Of a DNA stretch of 64,000 nt, positions 1 to 14,600 are shown piece by piece (positions within the stretch are counted from its first letter, which is position 1; each line of letters opens with the position of its first letter). Source of the DNA: Chamaelirium japonicum (Eukaryota; Streptophyta; Magnoliopsida; Liliales; Melanthiaceae); the NCBI GenBank assembly GCA_947650365.1, contig CANTAL010000002.1:2611501-2675500 (forward strand), read 5' to 3'. The notes beneath the pieces are model-generated. The model was not told the DNA's origin. It was given only the letters and a program-made list of their open reading frames with translations, and did not search any database. The position numbers and the translations under genes are program-made.

Positions 1-3000
1 TGAATGAATTTGAATGGATTGTATGAATGAATTCGAATGGATCGTTTGAGTGAATGCGAATGGATCGTGCGAATGAATTAGAATGGATTGTACGAATGAA
101 TTAGAATGGATCGTACGAATGAATTAGAATGGATACATTCGTGCGAATCCATTCTATTTCATTCGTACTATCCATTCTAATTCATTCGCACGATCCATTC
201 TAATTCATTCATACGATCCATTCTAATTCATTCATACGATCCATTCTAATTCATTCGTGCGATCCATTCTAATTCATTCATACGATCCATTCTAATTTAT
301 TCGCACGATCCATTCTATCTCACTCGTACAATCCATTCTATTTCATTCGTACGAATGTATCCATTCTAATTCATTCGTACGATCCATTCTAATTCCTTCG
401 TACGATCCATTCTAATTCCTTCGTACGATCCATTCTAATTCATTCCCATGAATGTATCCATTCTAATTAATACGTACGATCCATTCTAATTCATTCGTGC
501 GATCCATTCGCATTCACTCAAACGATCCATTCTAATTCATTCATATGATCCATTCTAATTCATTCGCACGAATGTATCCATTCTATTTCATTCGTACGAT
601 CCATTCTAATTCATTCGTACAATCCATTCTAATTCATTCGTATGATCTATTCTAATTCATTCGTACGATCCATTCTAATTCATTCGCACAATCTATTCTA
701 ATTCATTCATACGATCTATTCTAATTCATTAGCATGATCCATTCTAATTCATTCGTACGATCTATTCTATTTCATTCGTACAATCCATTCTTACTCAATC
801 GTATGATCCATTCTAATCCATTCGCACAATCTATTCTAATTCATTCGTACGATCCATTCTATTTCATTCGTACGATCCATTCTAATTCATACGATCCATT
901 CTATTTCATTCATACAATCCATTTTAATTCATTCGCACGATCCATTCTAATTCATTCATACGATCCATTCTAATTCATTCGTACGATCCATTCTAATTTC
1001 TTCGTATGATCTATTCTAATTCCTTCGTACGATCCATTCTAATTCCTTCGTACGATCCATTCAAATTCATTCGCAAGAATCTATCCATTCTAATTCATTC
1101 GTACGATCCATTCTAATTCATTCGCACGATCCATTCTAATTCATTAATACGATCCAATCTAATTCATTCATACGATCTATTCTAATTCATTCGCACGAAT
1201 ATATCCTTTCTAATTCATTCGTACGATCCAAATTCATTTATCCGTACGATCTATTCTATTTCATTCGTACGATCCATTCTTATCGTACGATCCATTCTAA
1301 TTCAATCCATTCTAATTCATTCGTACGATCCATTCTAATTCATTCGTACGATTCATTCTAATTCAATACATTCTAATTCATTCGTACGATCCATTCTTAC
1401 TCATTCGTACGATCCATTCATATCCATTCTAATTCATTCGTACGATCTATTCTAATTCATTCGTACGATCCATTCTAATTCCTTCGTACGATCCATTCTA
1501 ATTCATTCGCACGATCCATTCTAATTCATTCGCACGATCCATTCTAATTCATTCGTACGATCCATTCTATTTCATTCATACGATCCATTCTAATTCATTC
1601 ATACGATCTTTTCTAATTCTTTCGCACGAATGTATCGATTCTAATTCATCCGTACGATCCATTCTAATTCATTCGCACGATCCATTCTAATTCATTCATA
1701 CGATCCATTCTAATTCATTCGCACGATCCATTCTAATTCATTCGCACGATCCATTCTAATTCATTCGTACGATCCATTCTAATTCATTCTAATTCATTCG
1801 CACGATCCATTCTAATTCATGCATACGAATGAATCGTACGAATAGATTGTGCGAATGGATTAGAATGGATCATACGATTGAGTAGGAATGGATTGTACGA
1901 ATGAAATAGAATAGATCGTATGAATGAATTAGAATGGATCGTGCGAATAAATTAGAATGGATCGTATGAATGAATTAGAATGGATCGTGCGAATGAATTA
2001 GAATATAGATCGTACGAATGAATTAGAATGGATCGTACGAATGAATTAGAATGGATCATGCGAATGAATTAGAATGGATCGTACGAATGAATTAGAATAG
2101 ATTGTGCGCATGAATTAGAATGGATCGTACGAATGAATTAGAATGGATCGTACGAATGAATTAGAATGGATCGTATGAATGAATTAGAATGGATCGTGTG
2201 AATGAATTAGAATGGATCGTACGATTGAAATAGAATGGATTCGCACGAATGTATCCATTCTAATTCATTCGTACGATCCATTCTAATTCATTCGTACAAT
2301 CCATTCTAATTCATTCGCACGATCCATTCGCATTCACTCAAACGATCCATTCTAATTCATTCATATGATCCATTCTAATTAATTCGTATGATCCATTCTA
2401 ATTCATTCGTACGATCCATTCTAATTCATTCGCACAATCTATTCTAATTTATTCGTACGATCCATTCTAATTCATTCGCACGATCCATTCTAATTCATTC
2501 GTACGATCCATATTCTAATTCATTCGCACGATCCATTCTAATTCGAACCATTCTAATTCATTCGTACAATCCATTCTAATTCATTCATACGATCCATTCT
2601 AATTCATTCGCACAATCTATTCTAATTCATTCGTACGATCCATTCTAATTCATTCGCACGATCCATTCTAATTCATTCGTACGATCCATTCTTACTCATT
2701 CGTACGATCCATTCTAATTCATTTGCACGAAGGTATCCATTCTAATTCCTTCGTACTATCCATTCTAATTCCTTCGTACGATCCATTCTAATTCCTTCGT
2801 ACAATCCATTCGGATACATTCGTGCGAATCCATTCTATTTCATTCGTACGATCCATTCTAATTCATTCGCACGATCCATTCTAATTCATTCATACGATCC
2901 ATTCTATTTCATTCGTACGATCCATTCTTACTCATTCGTACGATCCATTCTAATTCATTCGCACGATCCATTCTACCATTCTATTTCATTCGTACGATCT

Positions 3001-6000
3001 ATTCTAATTCATTCGCACGATCCATTCTAATTCATTCATACGATCCATTCTAATTCCTTCGTACGATCCATTCTAATTCATTCTTACGATCCATTCTAAT
3101 TCATTCGCACGATGGATCGTACGAATGAAATAGAATGGATTGTACGAATGAGATAGAATGGATCGTACGAATGAATTAGAATGGATAATTCATGTGAATA
3201 AATTAGAATGGATCGTACGAATGAATTAGAATAGATTGTGCGAATGAATTAGAATGGATCGTACGAATGAATTAGAATGGGTCGTACGAATGAATTAGAA
3301 AGGATCGTATGAATGAATTAGAATGGATCTTGCGAATGAATTAAAATGGATCGTACGAATGAAATAGAATGGATTCGCACGAATGTATCCATTCTAATTC
3401 ATTCGTACGATCCATTCTAATTCATTCGTACAATCCATTCTAATTCATTCGCACGATCCATTCGCATTCACTCAAACGATCCATTCTAATTCATTCATAT
3501 GATCCATTCTAATTCATTCGCACGAATGTATCCATTCTATTTCATTCGTACGATCCATTCTAATTCATTCGCACGATCCATTCTAATTCATTCATATGAT
3601 CCATTCTAATTAGAATGGATTGTACGAATGAATTAGAATAGATTGTGCGAATGAATTAGAATGGATTGTGCGAATGAGTTAGAATGGATCATACGAAGGA
3701 ATTAGAATGGATCGTACGAATGAATTAGAATGGATCGTGCGAATAAATTAGAATGGATCGTGCGAATGAATTAGAATGGATCGTACGAATGAGTAAGAAT
3801 GGATCGTACGAATGAAATAGAATGGATCGTACGAATGAATTAGAATGGATCGTGCGAATGAATTAGAATTGATCGTACGAATGAATTAGAATAGATTGTG
3901 CGAATGAATTAAAATGATTCGTATAAATGAATTAGAATGGATCGTACGAGTGAATTAGAATGGATACGAAGGAATTAGAATGGATCGTACGAATGAATTA
4001 GAATGGATCGTATGAATGAATTAGAATGGATCGTACGAATAAATTAGAATGGATCGTGCGAATGAATTAGAATGGATCGTACGAATGAATTAGAATGGAT
4101 CGTACGAAGGAATTAGAATGGATAGTACGAATGAATTAGAATGGATACCTTCGTGCAAATGAAATAGAATGGATCGTACGAATGAATTAGAATGGATCGT
4201 ATGAATGAATTAGATTGGATCGTATTAATGAATTAGAATTGATCGTACGAATGAATTAGAATAGATCATACGAATGAATTAGAATGGATACGAATGGATC
4301 GTACGAATGAGTAAGAATGGATCGTACGAATGAAATAGAATGGATTGTACGAATGAATTAGAATGGATACATTCGTGCGAATGAATTAGGATGGATCGTA
4401 TGAATGAATTAGAATGGATCGTACGAATGAATTAGAATGGATATATTCGTGTGAATGAATTAGAATGGATCGTATGAATGAATTAGAATCGATTTTACGA
4501 ATGAATTTGAATGGATCATGCGAATGAATTAGAATGGATCGTGCGAATGAATTAGAATGGATCGTATGAATGAATTAGAATAGATCGTACGAATGAATTA
4601 GAATGGATCGTACGAAGGAATTAGAATGGATCGTACGAAGGAATTAGAATCTATTCTAATTTATTCGTATGAATTAGAATGGATCGTACGAATGAATTAG
4701 AATGGATCGTGCGAATGAATTAGAATGGATTGTAGGAATGAATTAGAATTGATCGTACGAATGAATTAGAATGGATCGTACGAATGAATTAGAATGGATC
4801 GTATGAATGAATTAAAATGGATCATGCGAATGAATTAGAATGGATCGTACGAATGAAATAGAATGGATTCGCACGAATGTATCCATTATAATTCATTCGT
4901 ACGATCCATTCTAATTCATTCGTACAATCCATTCTAATTTATTCGCACGATCCATTCGCATTCACTCAAATGATCCATTCTAATTCATTCATATGATCCA
5001 TTCTAATTCATTCGCACGAATGAATCCATTCTAATTCATTCGCACGATCCATTCTAATTCATTCATACGATCCATTCTATTTCATTCGTACGATCCATTC
5101 TTACGAATTCGTACGATCCATTCTAATTCATTTGCACGTAGGTATCCATTCTAATTCATTCGTACTATCCATTCTAATTCCATCTTACGATCCATTCTAA
5201 TTCCTTCGTACGAATGAGTAAGAATGGATAGTACGAATGAATTATAATGGATCGTACGAATAAATTAGCATTGATCGTGCTAATGAATTAGAATGGAACG
5301 TACGAATGAATTAGAATGGATCGTAGAATGGATCGTATGAATGAATTAGATTGGAATGAATTAGAATGGATCGTGCGAATAAATTAGAATGGATCGTATG
5401 AATGAATTAGAATGGATCGTACGAATGAATTAGAATAGATTGTGCGAATGAATTAGAATGGATCGTACGAATGAATTAGAATGGATCGTGCTAATGAATT
5501 AGAATAGATCGTACGAATGAATTAGAATGGATACATTCGTGCGAAAGAATTAGAATAGATGGTATGAATTAATTAGAATGGATCGTATGAATGAATTAGA
5601 ACGGATATATTCGTGCGAATGAATTAGAATGGATCGTATGAGTGTGAATGAATTAGAATGGATTGTGCGAATGAAATAGAATGGATTGTACGAATGAATT
5701 AGAATGGATCGTACGAATGAATTAGAATAGATTGTATGAATGAATTAGAATGGATACAATGGATCGTATTAATGAATTAGAATGGATCGTGCGAATGAAT
5801 TAGAATGGATCGTACGAATGAGTAAGAATGGATCGTACGAATGAATTAGAATGGATTGAATTAGAATTAATCGTACGAATGAATTAGAATGGATCGTACG
5901 AATGAATTCGAATGGATCGTACGAATAAATTAGAATAGATTGTGCGAATGAATTAGAATAGATTGTGCGAATGAATTATAATGGATCGTACGAATAAATA

Positions 6001-9000
6001 AGAATGGATAAATTCGTGCAAATGAATAAGAATGGATTGTATGAATGAATTAGATTGGATCGTATAAATGAATTAGAATGGATCGTACGAATGAATTAGA
6101 ATGGATCGTGCGAATGAATTAGAATGGATCGTATGAATGAATTAGAATGGATCATGCGAATGAATTAAAATGGATCGTATGAATGAAATAGAATGGATCG
6201 TAAGAATTAGAATGGATCGTACGAATGAAATAGAATGGATCGTACGAATGAATTAGAATGGATATGAATGGATCGTACGAATGAGTAAGAATGGATCGTA
6301 CGAATGAAATAGAATGGATTGTGCGAATGAATTAGAATTGATCGTACGAATGAATTAGAATAGATTGTGCGAATGAATCAGAATGGATCGTACGAATGAA
6401 TTAGAATGGATCGTATGAATAAATTAGAATAGATTGTGCGAATGAATTAGAATGGATCGTACGAATGAATTGGAATGGATACATTCGTGCGAATGAATTA
6501 GAATGGATCGTACGAATGAATTGGAATGGATACATTCGTGCGAATGAATTAGAATGGATCGTATGAATGAATTAGAGTGGATACATTCGTACAAATGAAT
6601 TAGAATGGATCGTACGAATGAATTAGAATGGATCGTACGAATGAATTAGAAAGGATACATTCGTGCGAATCCATTCTATTTCATTCGTACGATCCATTCT
6701 AATTCATTCGCACGATTCATAAGGAATTAGAATGGATCGTACAAATGAATTAGAATGGATCGTACGAATGAATTAGAATGGATCGTACGAATGAATTAGA
6801 ATGGATTGAATTAGAATGAATCATACGAATGAATTAGAATGGATCGTACGAATGAATTAGAATGGATCGTGCGAATGAATTAGAATGGGTCGTACTAATG
6901 AATTAGAATGGATACACGATCCAGATCCATTCTAATTCATTCGTACGATCCATTCTATTTCATTCATACGATCCATTCTAATTCATTCATACGATCGTAC
7001 GAAGGAAATAGAATGGATCGTGCGAATGAATTAGAATATGGATCGTACGAAGGAATTAGAATGGATCGTACGAATGAATTCGAATGTATCCTTTCTAATT
7101 CGTTCGTACGATCCATTCTAATTCATTCGCACGATCCATTCTAATTCATTCGCACGATCCTACGAATGAATTAGAATAGATTGTGCGAATGAATTAGAAT
7201 GGATCTGGATCGTGTATCCATTCTAATTCATTCGTACGACCCATTCTAATATATTCGTACGATCCATTCTAATTCATTCATACGATCCATTCTATTTCAT
7301 TCGTACGATCCATTCTTACTCATTCGTACGATCAATTCTAATTCATTAGCATGATCCATTGTAATTCATTCGTACGATCTATTCTATTTCATTCGTACAA
7401 TCCATTCTTACTCAATCGTACGATCCATTCTAATTCATACGATCCATTCTAATTCATTCGCACGAATGTATCCATTCCAATTCATTCGTACGATCCATTC
7501 TAATTCATTCGCACAATCTATTCTAATTCATTCGTACGATCAATTCTAATTCATTAGCATGATCCATTCTAATTCATTCGTACGATCTATTCTATTTCAT
7601 TCGTACAATCCATTCTTACTCAATCGTATGATCCATTCTAATCCATTAGAACAATCTATTCTAATTCATTCGAACGATCCATTCTATTTCATTCGTACGA
7701 TCCATTCTAATTCATACGATCCATTCTATTTCATTCATACGATCCATTTTACTTCATTCGCACGATCCATTCTAATTCATTCGTACTATCCATTCTAATT
7801 CATTCGTACTATCCATTCTAATTCCTTCATACGACCCATTCTAATTCCTTCGTACGATCCATTCTAATTCATTCGTACGATCCATTCTAATTCATTCATA
7901 CGATCCATTCTAATTCATTCGTACGATCCATTCTAATTCATTCGTACGATTCATTCTAATTCAATCCATTCTAATTCATTAGTACGATCCATTCTTACTC
8001 ATTCGTTCGATCCATTCTAATTTATTCGCACGATTAGAATGGATCATATGAATGAATTAGATTGGATCGTATAAATCAATTAGAATGGATCGTACGAATG
8101 AATTAGAATGGATCGTGCTAATGAATTAGAATGGATCGTGTGATACATTCATGCGAATGAATTAGAATGGATCATACGAATGAATTAGAATGGATTCATT
8201 CGTGCGAATGAATTAGAATGGATCGTACGAATGAGTAAGAATGGATCGTACGAATGAATTAGAATGGATTGAATTAGAATGAATCGTACGAATGAATTAG
8301 AATAGATCGTACGAATGAATTAGAATGGATCGTACGATTGAATTAGAATGGATTGAATTAGAATGGATCATACGAATAAATTAGAATAGATTGTACGAAT
8401 GAATTAGAATGGATCGTACGAATGAATTAGAATGGATCGTACGAATGAATTAGAATGGATCGTATGAATGAATTAGAATGGATACATTCGTGCGAATCCA
8501 TTCTATTTCATTCGTACGATCCATTCTAATTCATTCGCACGATCCATTCTAATTCATTCATACGATCCATTCTAATTCATTCGCACGATCCATTCTAATT
8601 CATTCGCACGATCCATTCTAATTCATTCATACAATCCATTCTAATTCTTTTGCACGAATGTATCCATTCTAATTCATTCGTACGATCCATTCTAATTCAT
8701 TCGTACGATCCATTCTAGTTCATTCGCATAATCCATTCTAATTCATTCACACTCAGACGATCCATTCTAATTCATTCGTGCGAATGAATTAGAATGGATC
8801 GTATGAATGAATTAGAGTGGATACATTCGTACGATCCATTCTAATTCATTCTAATTCATTAGAATGGATTGCATGAATGAATTAGAATAGATCGTACGAA
8901 TGAATTAGAATGGATCGTACGAAATGTATCCATTCTAATTCATTCGTACGATCCATTCTAATTCATTCATATGATCCATTCTTACACATTCGTACGATCC

Positions 9001-11625
9001 AATCTAATTCATTCATACAATCCATTCTACGATCCATTCTAATTCATTCGTACGTTCCATTCTAATTCATTCGTACGATCCATTCAAATTCATTAATACG
9101 ATCCATTCTAATTCATTCGCACGATCCATTCTAATTCATTCGTACGATCCATTCTAATTCATTCGCACGATCCATTCTATTTCATTCGTACGATCCATTC
9201 TAATTCATTCGCACGAATGTATCCATTCCAATTCATTCGTACGATCCATTCTAATTCATTCGCACAATCTATTCTAATTCATTCGTACGATCAATTCTAA
9301 TTCATTCGCACGTATCCATTCTAATTCATTCATACGATCCATTCTATTTTATTCTTACGATCCATTCTTACTCATTTGCACGATACATTCTAATTCATTC
9401 GTACGATCCATTCTAATTCATTCGTACGATCCATTCTAATTCATTCGCACAATCTATACGTTCCATTCTAATTCATTCGTAAGATATATTCTAATTTATT
9501 CACACGATCCATTCTAATTCATTCGTACGATCCATTCTAATTCATTCGCACAATCTATTCTAATTCATTCGAACGATCCTTTCTAATTCATTCATATGAT
9601 CCATTCTAATTCATTCGTACGATCTATTCTTTTTCATTCGTACAATCCTTTCTTACTCAATCGTATGATCCATTCTAATCCATTCGCACAATCTATTCTA
9701 ATTCATTCATACGATCCATTCTATTTCATTCGTACGATCCATTCTAATTCATACGATCCATTCTATTTCATTCATACGATCCATTTTAATTCATTTGCAC
9801 GATCCATTCTAATTCATTCATACGATCCATTCTAATTCATTTATACAATCCATTTTAATTTAGTCGCACAATCTATTCTAATTCATTCGTACGATCAATT
9901 CTAATTCATTAGCATGATCCATTCTAATTCATTCGTACGATCTATTCTATTTCATTCGTACAATCCATTCTTACTCAATCGTATGATCCATTCTAATCCA
10001 TTCGCACAATCTATTCTAATTCATTCATACGATCCATTCTAATTTATTCGCACGATCCATTCTAATTCCTTCGTATGATCTATTCTAATTCATTCGTACG
10101 GTATGATTCATTCTAATTCATTCGTACGATTCATTCTAATTCATTCGTACAATCTATTCTATTTCATTCGCACAATCTATTATAATTCATTCGAACGATC
10201 CATTCTAATTCATTCATACGATCCATTCAAATTCATTCGTACGAATCTATCCATTCTAATTCATTCGTACGATCCTTTCTAATTCATTCGCACGATCAAT
10301 TCTAATTCATTAATACGATCAAATCTAATTCATTCATACGATCTATTCTAATTCATTCGCACGAATATATCCTTTCTAATTCATTCGTACGATCCAAATT
10401 CATTTATCCGTACGATCTATTCTATTTCATTCGTATGATCCATTCTTATCGTACGATCCATTCTAATTCAATCCATTCTAATTCAGTCGTACGATCCATT
10501 CTAATTCATTCGTACGATCCATTCTAATTCATTCGTACGATTCATTCTAATTCAATCCATTCTAATTCATTCGTACGATCCATTCTATTTTATTCGCACG
10601 ATCCATTCTAATTCATTCGCACGATCCATTCTAATTCATTCATACGATCCATTCTAATTCATTCGTACGATCCATTCTAATTCATTCGTACGATCCATTC
10701 TAATTCATTCGCACAATCTATTCTAATTCATTCGTACGATCCATTCTAATTCATTCGCACGATCCATTCTAATTCATTCATACGATCCATTCTATTTCAT
10801 TCGTACGATCCATTCTTACTCATTCGTACGACCCATTCTAATTTATTTGCTCGAAGGTATCCATTCTAATTCATTTGTACTATCCATTCTAATTCCTTCG
10901 TACGATCCATTCTAATTCCTTCGTACGATCCATTCTAATTCATTCGTACGATCCATTCTAATTCATTCGCACAATCCATTCTAATTCATTCACACTCATA
11001 CGATCCATTCTAATTCATTCGTACGATCCATTCTATTTCATTCGTACGATCCATTCTAATTCATACGATCCATTCTATTTCATTCATACGATCCATTTTA
11101 ATTCATTCGCACGATCCATTCTAATTCATTCGTACGACCCATTCTAATTCATTCGCACGATCCATTCTAATTCATTTGTACGATCTAATCTATTTCATTC
11201 GTACAATCCATTCTAATTCATTCATACGATCCAATCTAATTCATTCATACGATCCATTCTAATTCATTCGTACAATCTATTCTATTTCATTCATACGATC
11301 CATTCTAATTCGTTGGTACGATCCTTTCTAATTCCTTCGTACGATCCATTCTATTTCATTCGTATGACCCATTCTAATTCATAAGTACGATCCATTCTAA
11401 TTCATTCAATCGATCCATTCTAATTCATTCGTACGATCTATTCTAATTCATTCGCACGATCCATTCTAATTCATTCATACGATCCAATCTAATTCATTCA
11501 TACGATCCATTCTAATTCATTCGTACAATCCATTCTAATTCATTCGCACGATCCATTCTAATTCATTCGTACGATTCATTCTAATTCAATCCATTCTAAT
11601 TCATTCGTACGATCCATTGATACAT
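1..11625. repeat. 23-bp satellite, sub-block with dense strand flips
   Basis: Forward (F) means GATCCATTC on the plus strand and R the complement. Approximate runs: R 1-140, F to 1828, R to 2240, F to 3112, R to 3375, F to 3610, R to 4868, F to 5213, R to 6660, F to 6716, R to 6918, F to 7000, R to 7085, F to 7160, R to 7210, F to 8033, R to 8488, F to 8778, R to 8830, F to 8860, R to 8925, F to 11625. Many runs are only two to five monomers long between 6.6 and 9.0 kb, the most broken-up part of the window. Similar segments recur near 734-973, 7559-7798 and 9596-9835, sharing the same variant monomers. There is nothing else in the block. Confidence 0.9.
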
Positions 11626-14600
11626 TCGTGCGAATGAATTAGAATGGATCGTATGAATGAATTAGAGTGGATACATTCGTACAAATGAATTAGAATGGAT
11701 CGTACGAATGAATTAGAATGGATACATTCGTGCGAATGAATTAGAATGGATCGTATGAATGAATTAGAATGGATCTTACGAATGAAATAGAATGGATCGT
11801 ATGAATGAATTAGAATGGATCGTGCGAATGAATTAGAATGGATCGTTCGAATGAATTAGAATAGATTGTGCGAATGAATTAGAATGGATCGTACGAATGA
11901 ATTAGAATGGATCGTGCGAATAAATTAGAATGGATCGTATGAATGAATTAGAATGGATCGTGCGAATGAATTAGAATATAGATCGTACGAATGAATTAGA
12001 ATGGATCGTACGAATGAATTCGAATGTATCCTTTCTAATTCATTCGTACGATCCATTCTAATTCATTCGTACGATCCATTCTAATTCATTCGTACGATCC
12101 ATTCAAATTCATTCGCACGATCCATTCTAATTCATTCGCACGATCCATTCTAATTCATTCATACGATCCATTCTAATTTATTCGATCGAATGTATCCATT
12201 CTAATCCATTCGTATCCATTCTAATTCATTCGCACGATCCATTCTATTTCATTCGTACGATCAATTCTAATTCATTCGCACGAATGTATCCATTCCAATT
12301 CATTCGTACGATCCATTTTCTTCTATTTCATTCGTACGATCCATTCGTACGATCCATTCATTCGCACAATCTATTCTAATTCATTCGTACGATCAATTCT
12401 AATTCATTCGCACGTATCCATTCTAATTCATTCATACGATACATTCTATTTCATTCGTACGATCCATTCTTACTCATTCGTACGATCCATTCTAATTCAT
12501 TTGCACGAAGGTATCCATTCTAATTCATTCGTACGATCGATTCTAATTCATTCATACGATCCATTCTAATTCATTCGTATGAATGTATCAACTCTAATTC
12601 ATTCGTACGATCCATTCTAATTCATTCATACATGTACGAATGAATTAGAATGGATACATTCGTGCGAATGAATTAGAATGGATCGTATGAATGAATTAGA
12701 TTGGATCGTATGCATGAATTAGAATGGATCGTGCGAATGAATTAGAATCGATCGTACGAATGAATTAGAATGGATCGAACGAATGAATTAGAATGGATAC
12801 ATTCGATCGAATAAATTAGAATGGATCGTATGAATGAATTAGAATGGATCGTGCGAATGAATTAGAATGGATCGTGCGAATGAATTAGAATGGATCGTAC
12901 GAATGAATTAGAATGGATCGTGCGAATAAATTAGAATGGATCGTATGAATGAATTAGAATGGATCGTGCGAATGAATTAGAATATAGATCGTACGAATGA
13001 ATTAGAATGGATCGTACGAATGAATTCGAATGTATCCTTTCTAATTCATTCGTACGATCCATTCTAATTCATTCGTACGATCCATTCTAATTCATTCGTA
13101 CGATCCATTCAAATTCATTCGCACGATCCATTCTAATTCATTCGCACGATCCATTGTAATTCATTCATACGATCCATTCTAATTTATTCGATCGAATGTA
13201 TCCATTCTAATTCATTCGTTCGATCCATTCTAATTCATTCGTACGATCGATTCTAATTCATTCGCACGATCCATTCTAATTCATGCATACGATCCAATCT
13301 AATTCATTCATACGATCCATTCTAATTCATTCGCACGAATGTATCCATTCTAATTCATTCGTACATGTATGAATGAATTAGAATGGATCGTACGAATGAA
13401 TTAGAGTTGATACATTCATACGAATGAATTAGAATGGATCGTATGAATGAATTAGAATCGATCGTACGAATGAATTAGAATGGATACCTTCGTGCAAATG
13501 AATTAGAATAGATCGTACGAATGAGTAAGAATGGATCGTACGAATGAAATAGAATGTATCGTATGAATGAATTAGAATGGATACGTGCGAATGAATTAGA
13601 ATTGATCGTACGAATGAATTAGAATAGATTGTGCGAATGAATGGATCGTACGAATGGATCGTACGAATGAAATAGAAGAAAATGGATCGTACGAATGAAT
13701 TGGAATGGATACATTCGTGCGAATGAATTAGAATTGATCGTACGAATGAAATAGAATGGATCGTGCGAATGAATTAGAATGGATACGAATGGATCGTACG
13801 AATGAGTAAGAATGGATCGTACGAATGAAATAGAATGGATTGTACGAATGAATTAGAATGGATACATTCGTGCGAATGAATTAGGATGGATCGTATGAAT
13901 GAATTAGAATGGATCGTACGAATGAATTAGCATGGATTGAATTAGAATGAATCGTACGAATGAATTAGAATGAATCATACCGTACGAAGGAATTAGAATG
14001 GATCATACGAAGGAATTAGAATGGATCGTACGAATGAATTAGAATGGATCGTACGAATGAATTAGAATGGATCGTACGAATGAATTAGAATGGATCGTAC
14101 GAAGGAATTAGAATGGATCGTACGAAGGAATTAGAATGGATAGTACGAATGAATTAGAATGGATACCTTCGTGCAAATGAAATAGAATGGATCGTACGAA
14201 TGAGTAAGAATGGATCGTACGAATGAAATAGAATGGATCGTATGAATGAATTAGAATGGATCGTGCGAATGAATTAGAATGGATCGTGCGAATGAATTAG
14301 AATGGATCGTACGAATGAAATAGAATGGATTGTACGAATGAAATAGAATGGATCGTGCGAATGAATTAGAATGGATCGTACGAATGAATTAGAATGGATT
14401 GTACGAATGACTTAGAATGGATCGTTCGAATGAATTAGAATAGATTGTACGAATGAATTAGAATGGATACATTCGTGCGAATGAATTAGAATAGATCGTA
14501 TGAATGAATTAGAATCGATCGTACGAATAAATTAGAATGGATCATGCGAATGAATTAGAATAGATTATGCTAATGAATTAGAATGGATCGTATGAATGAA

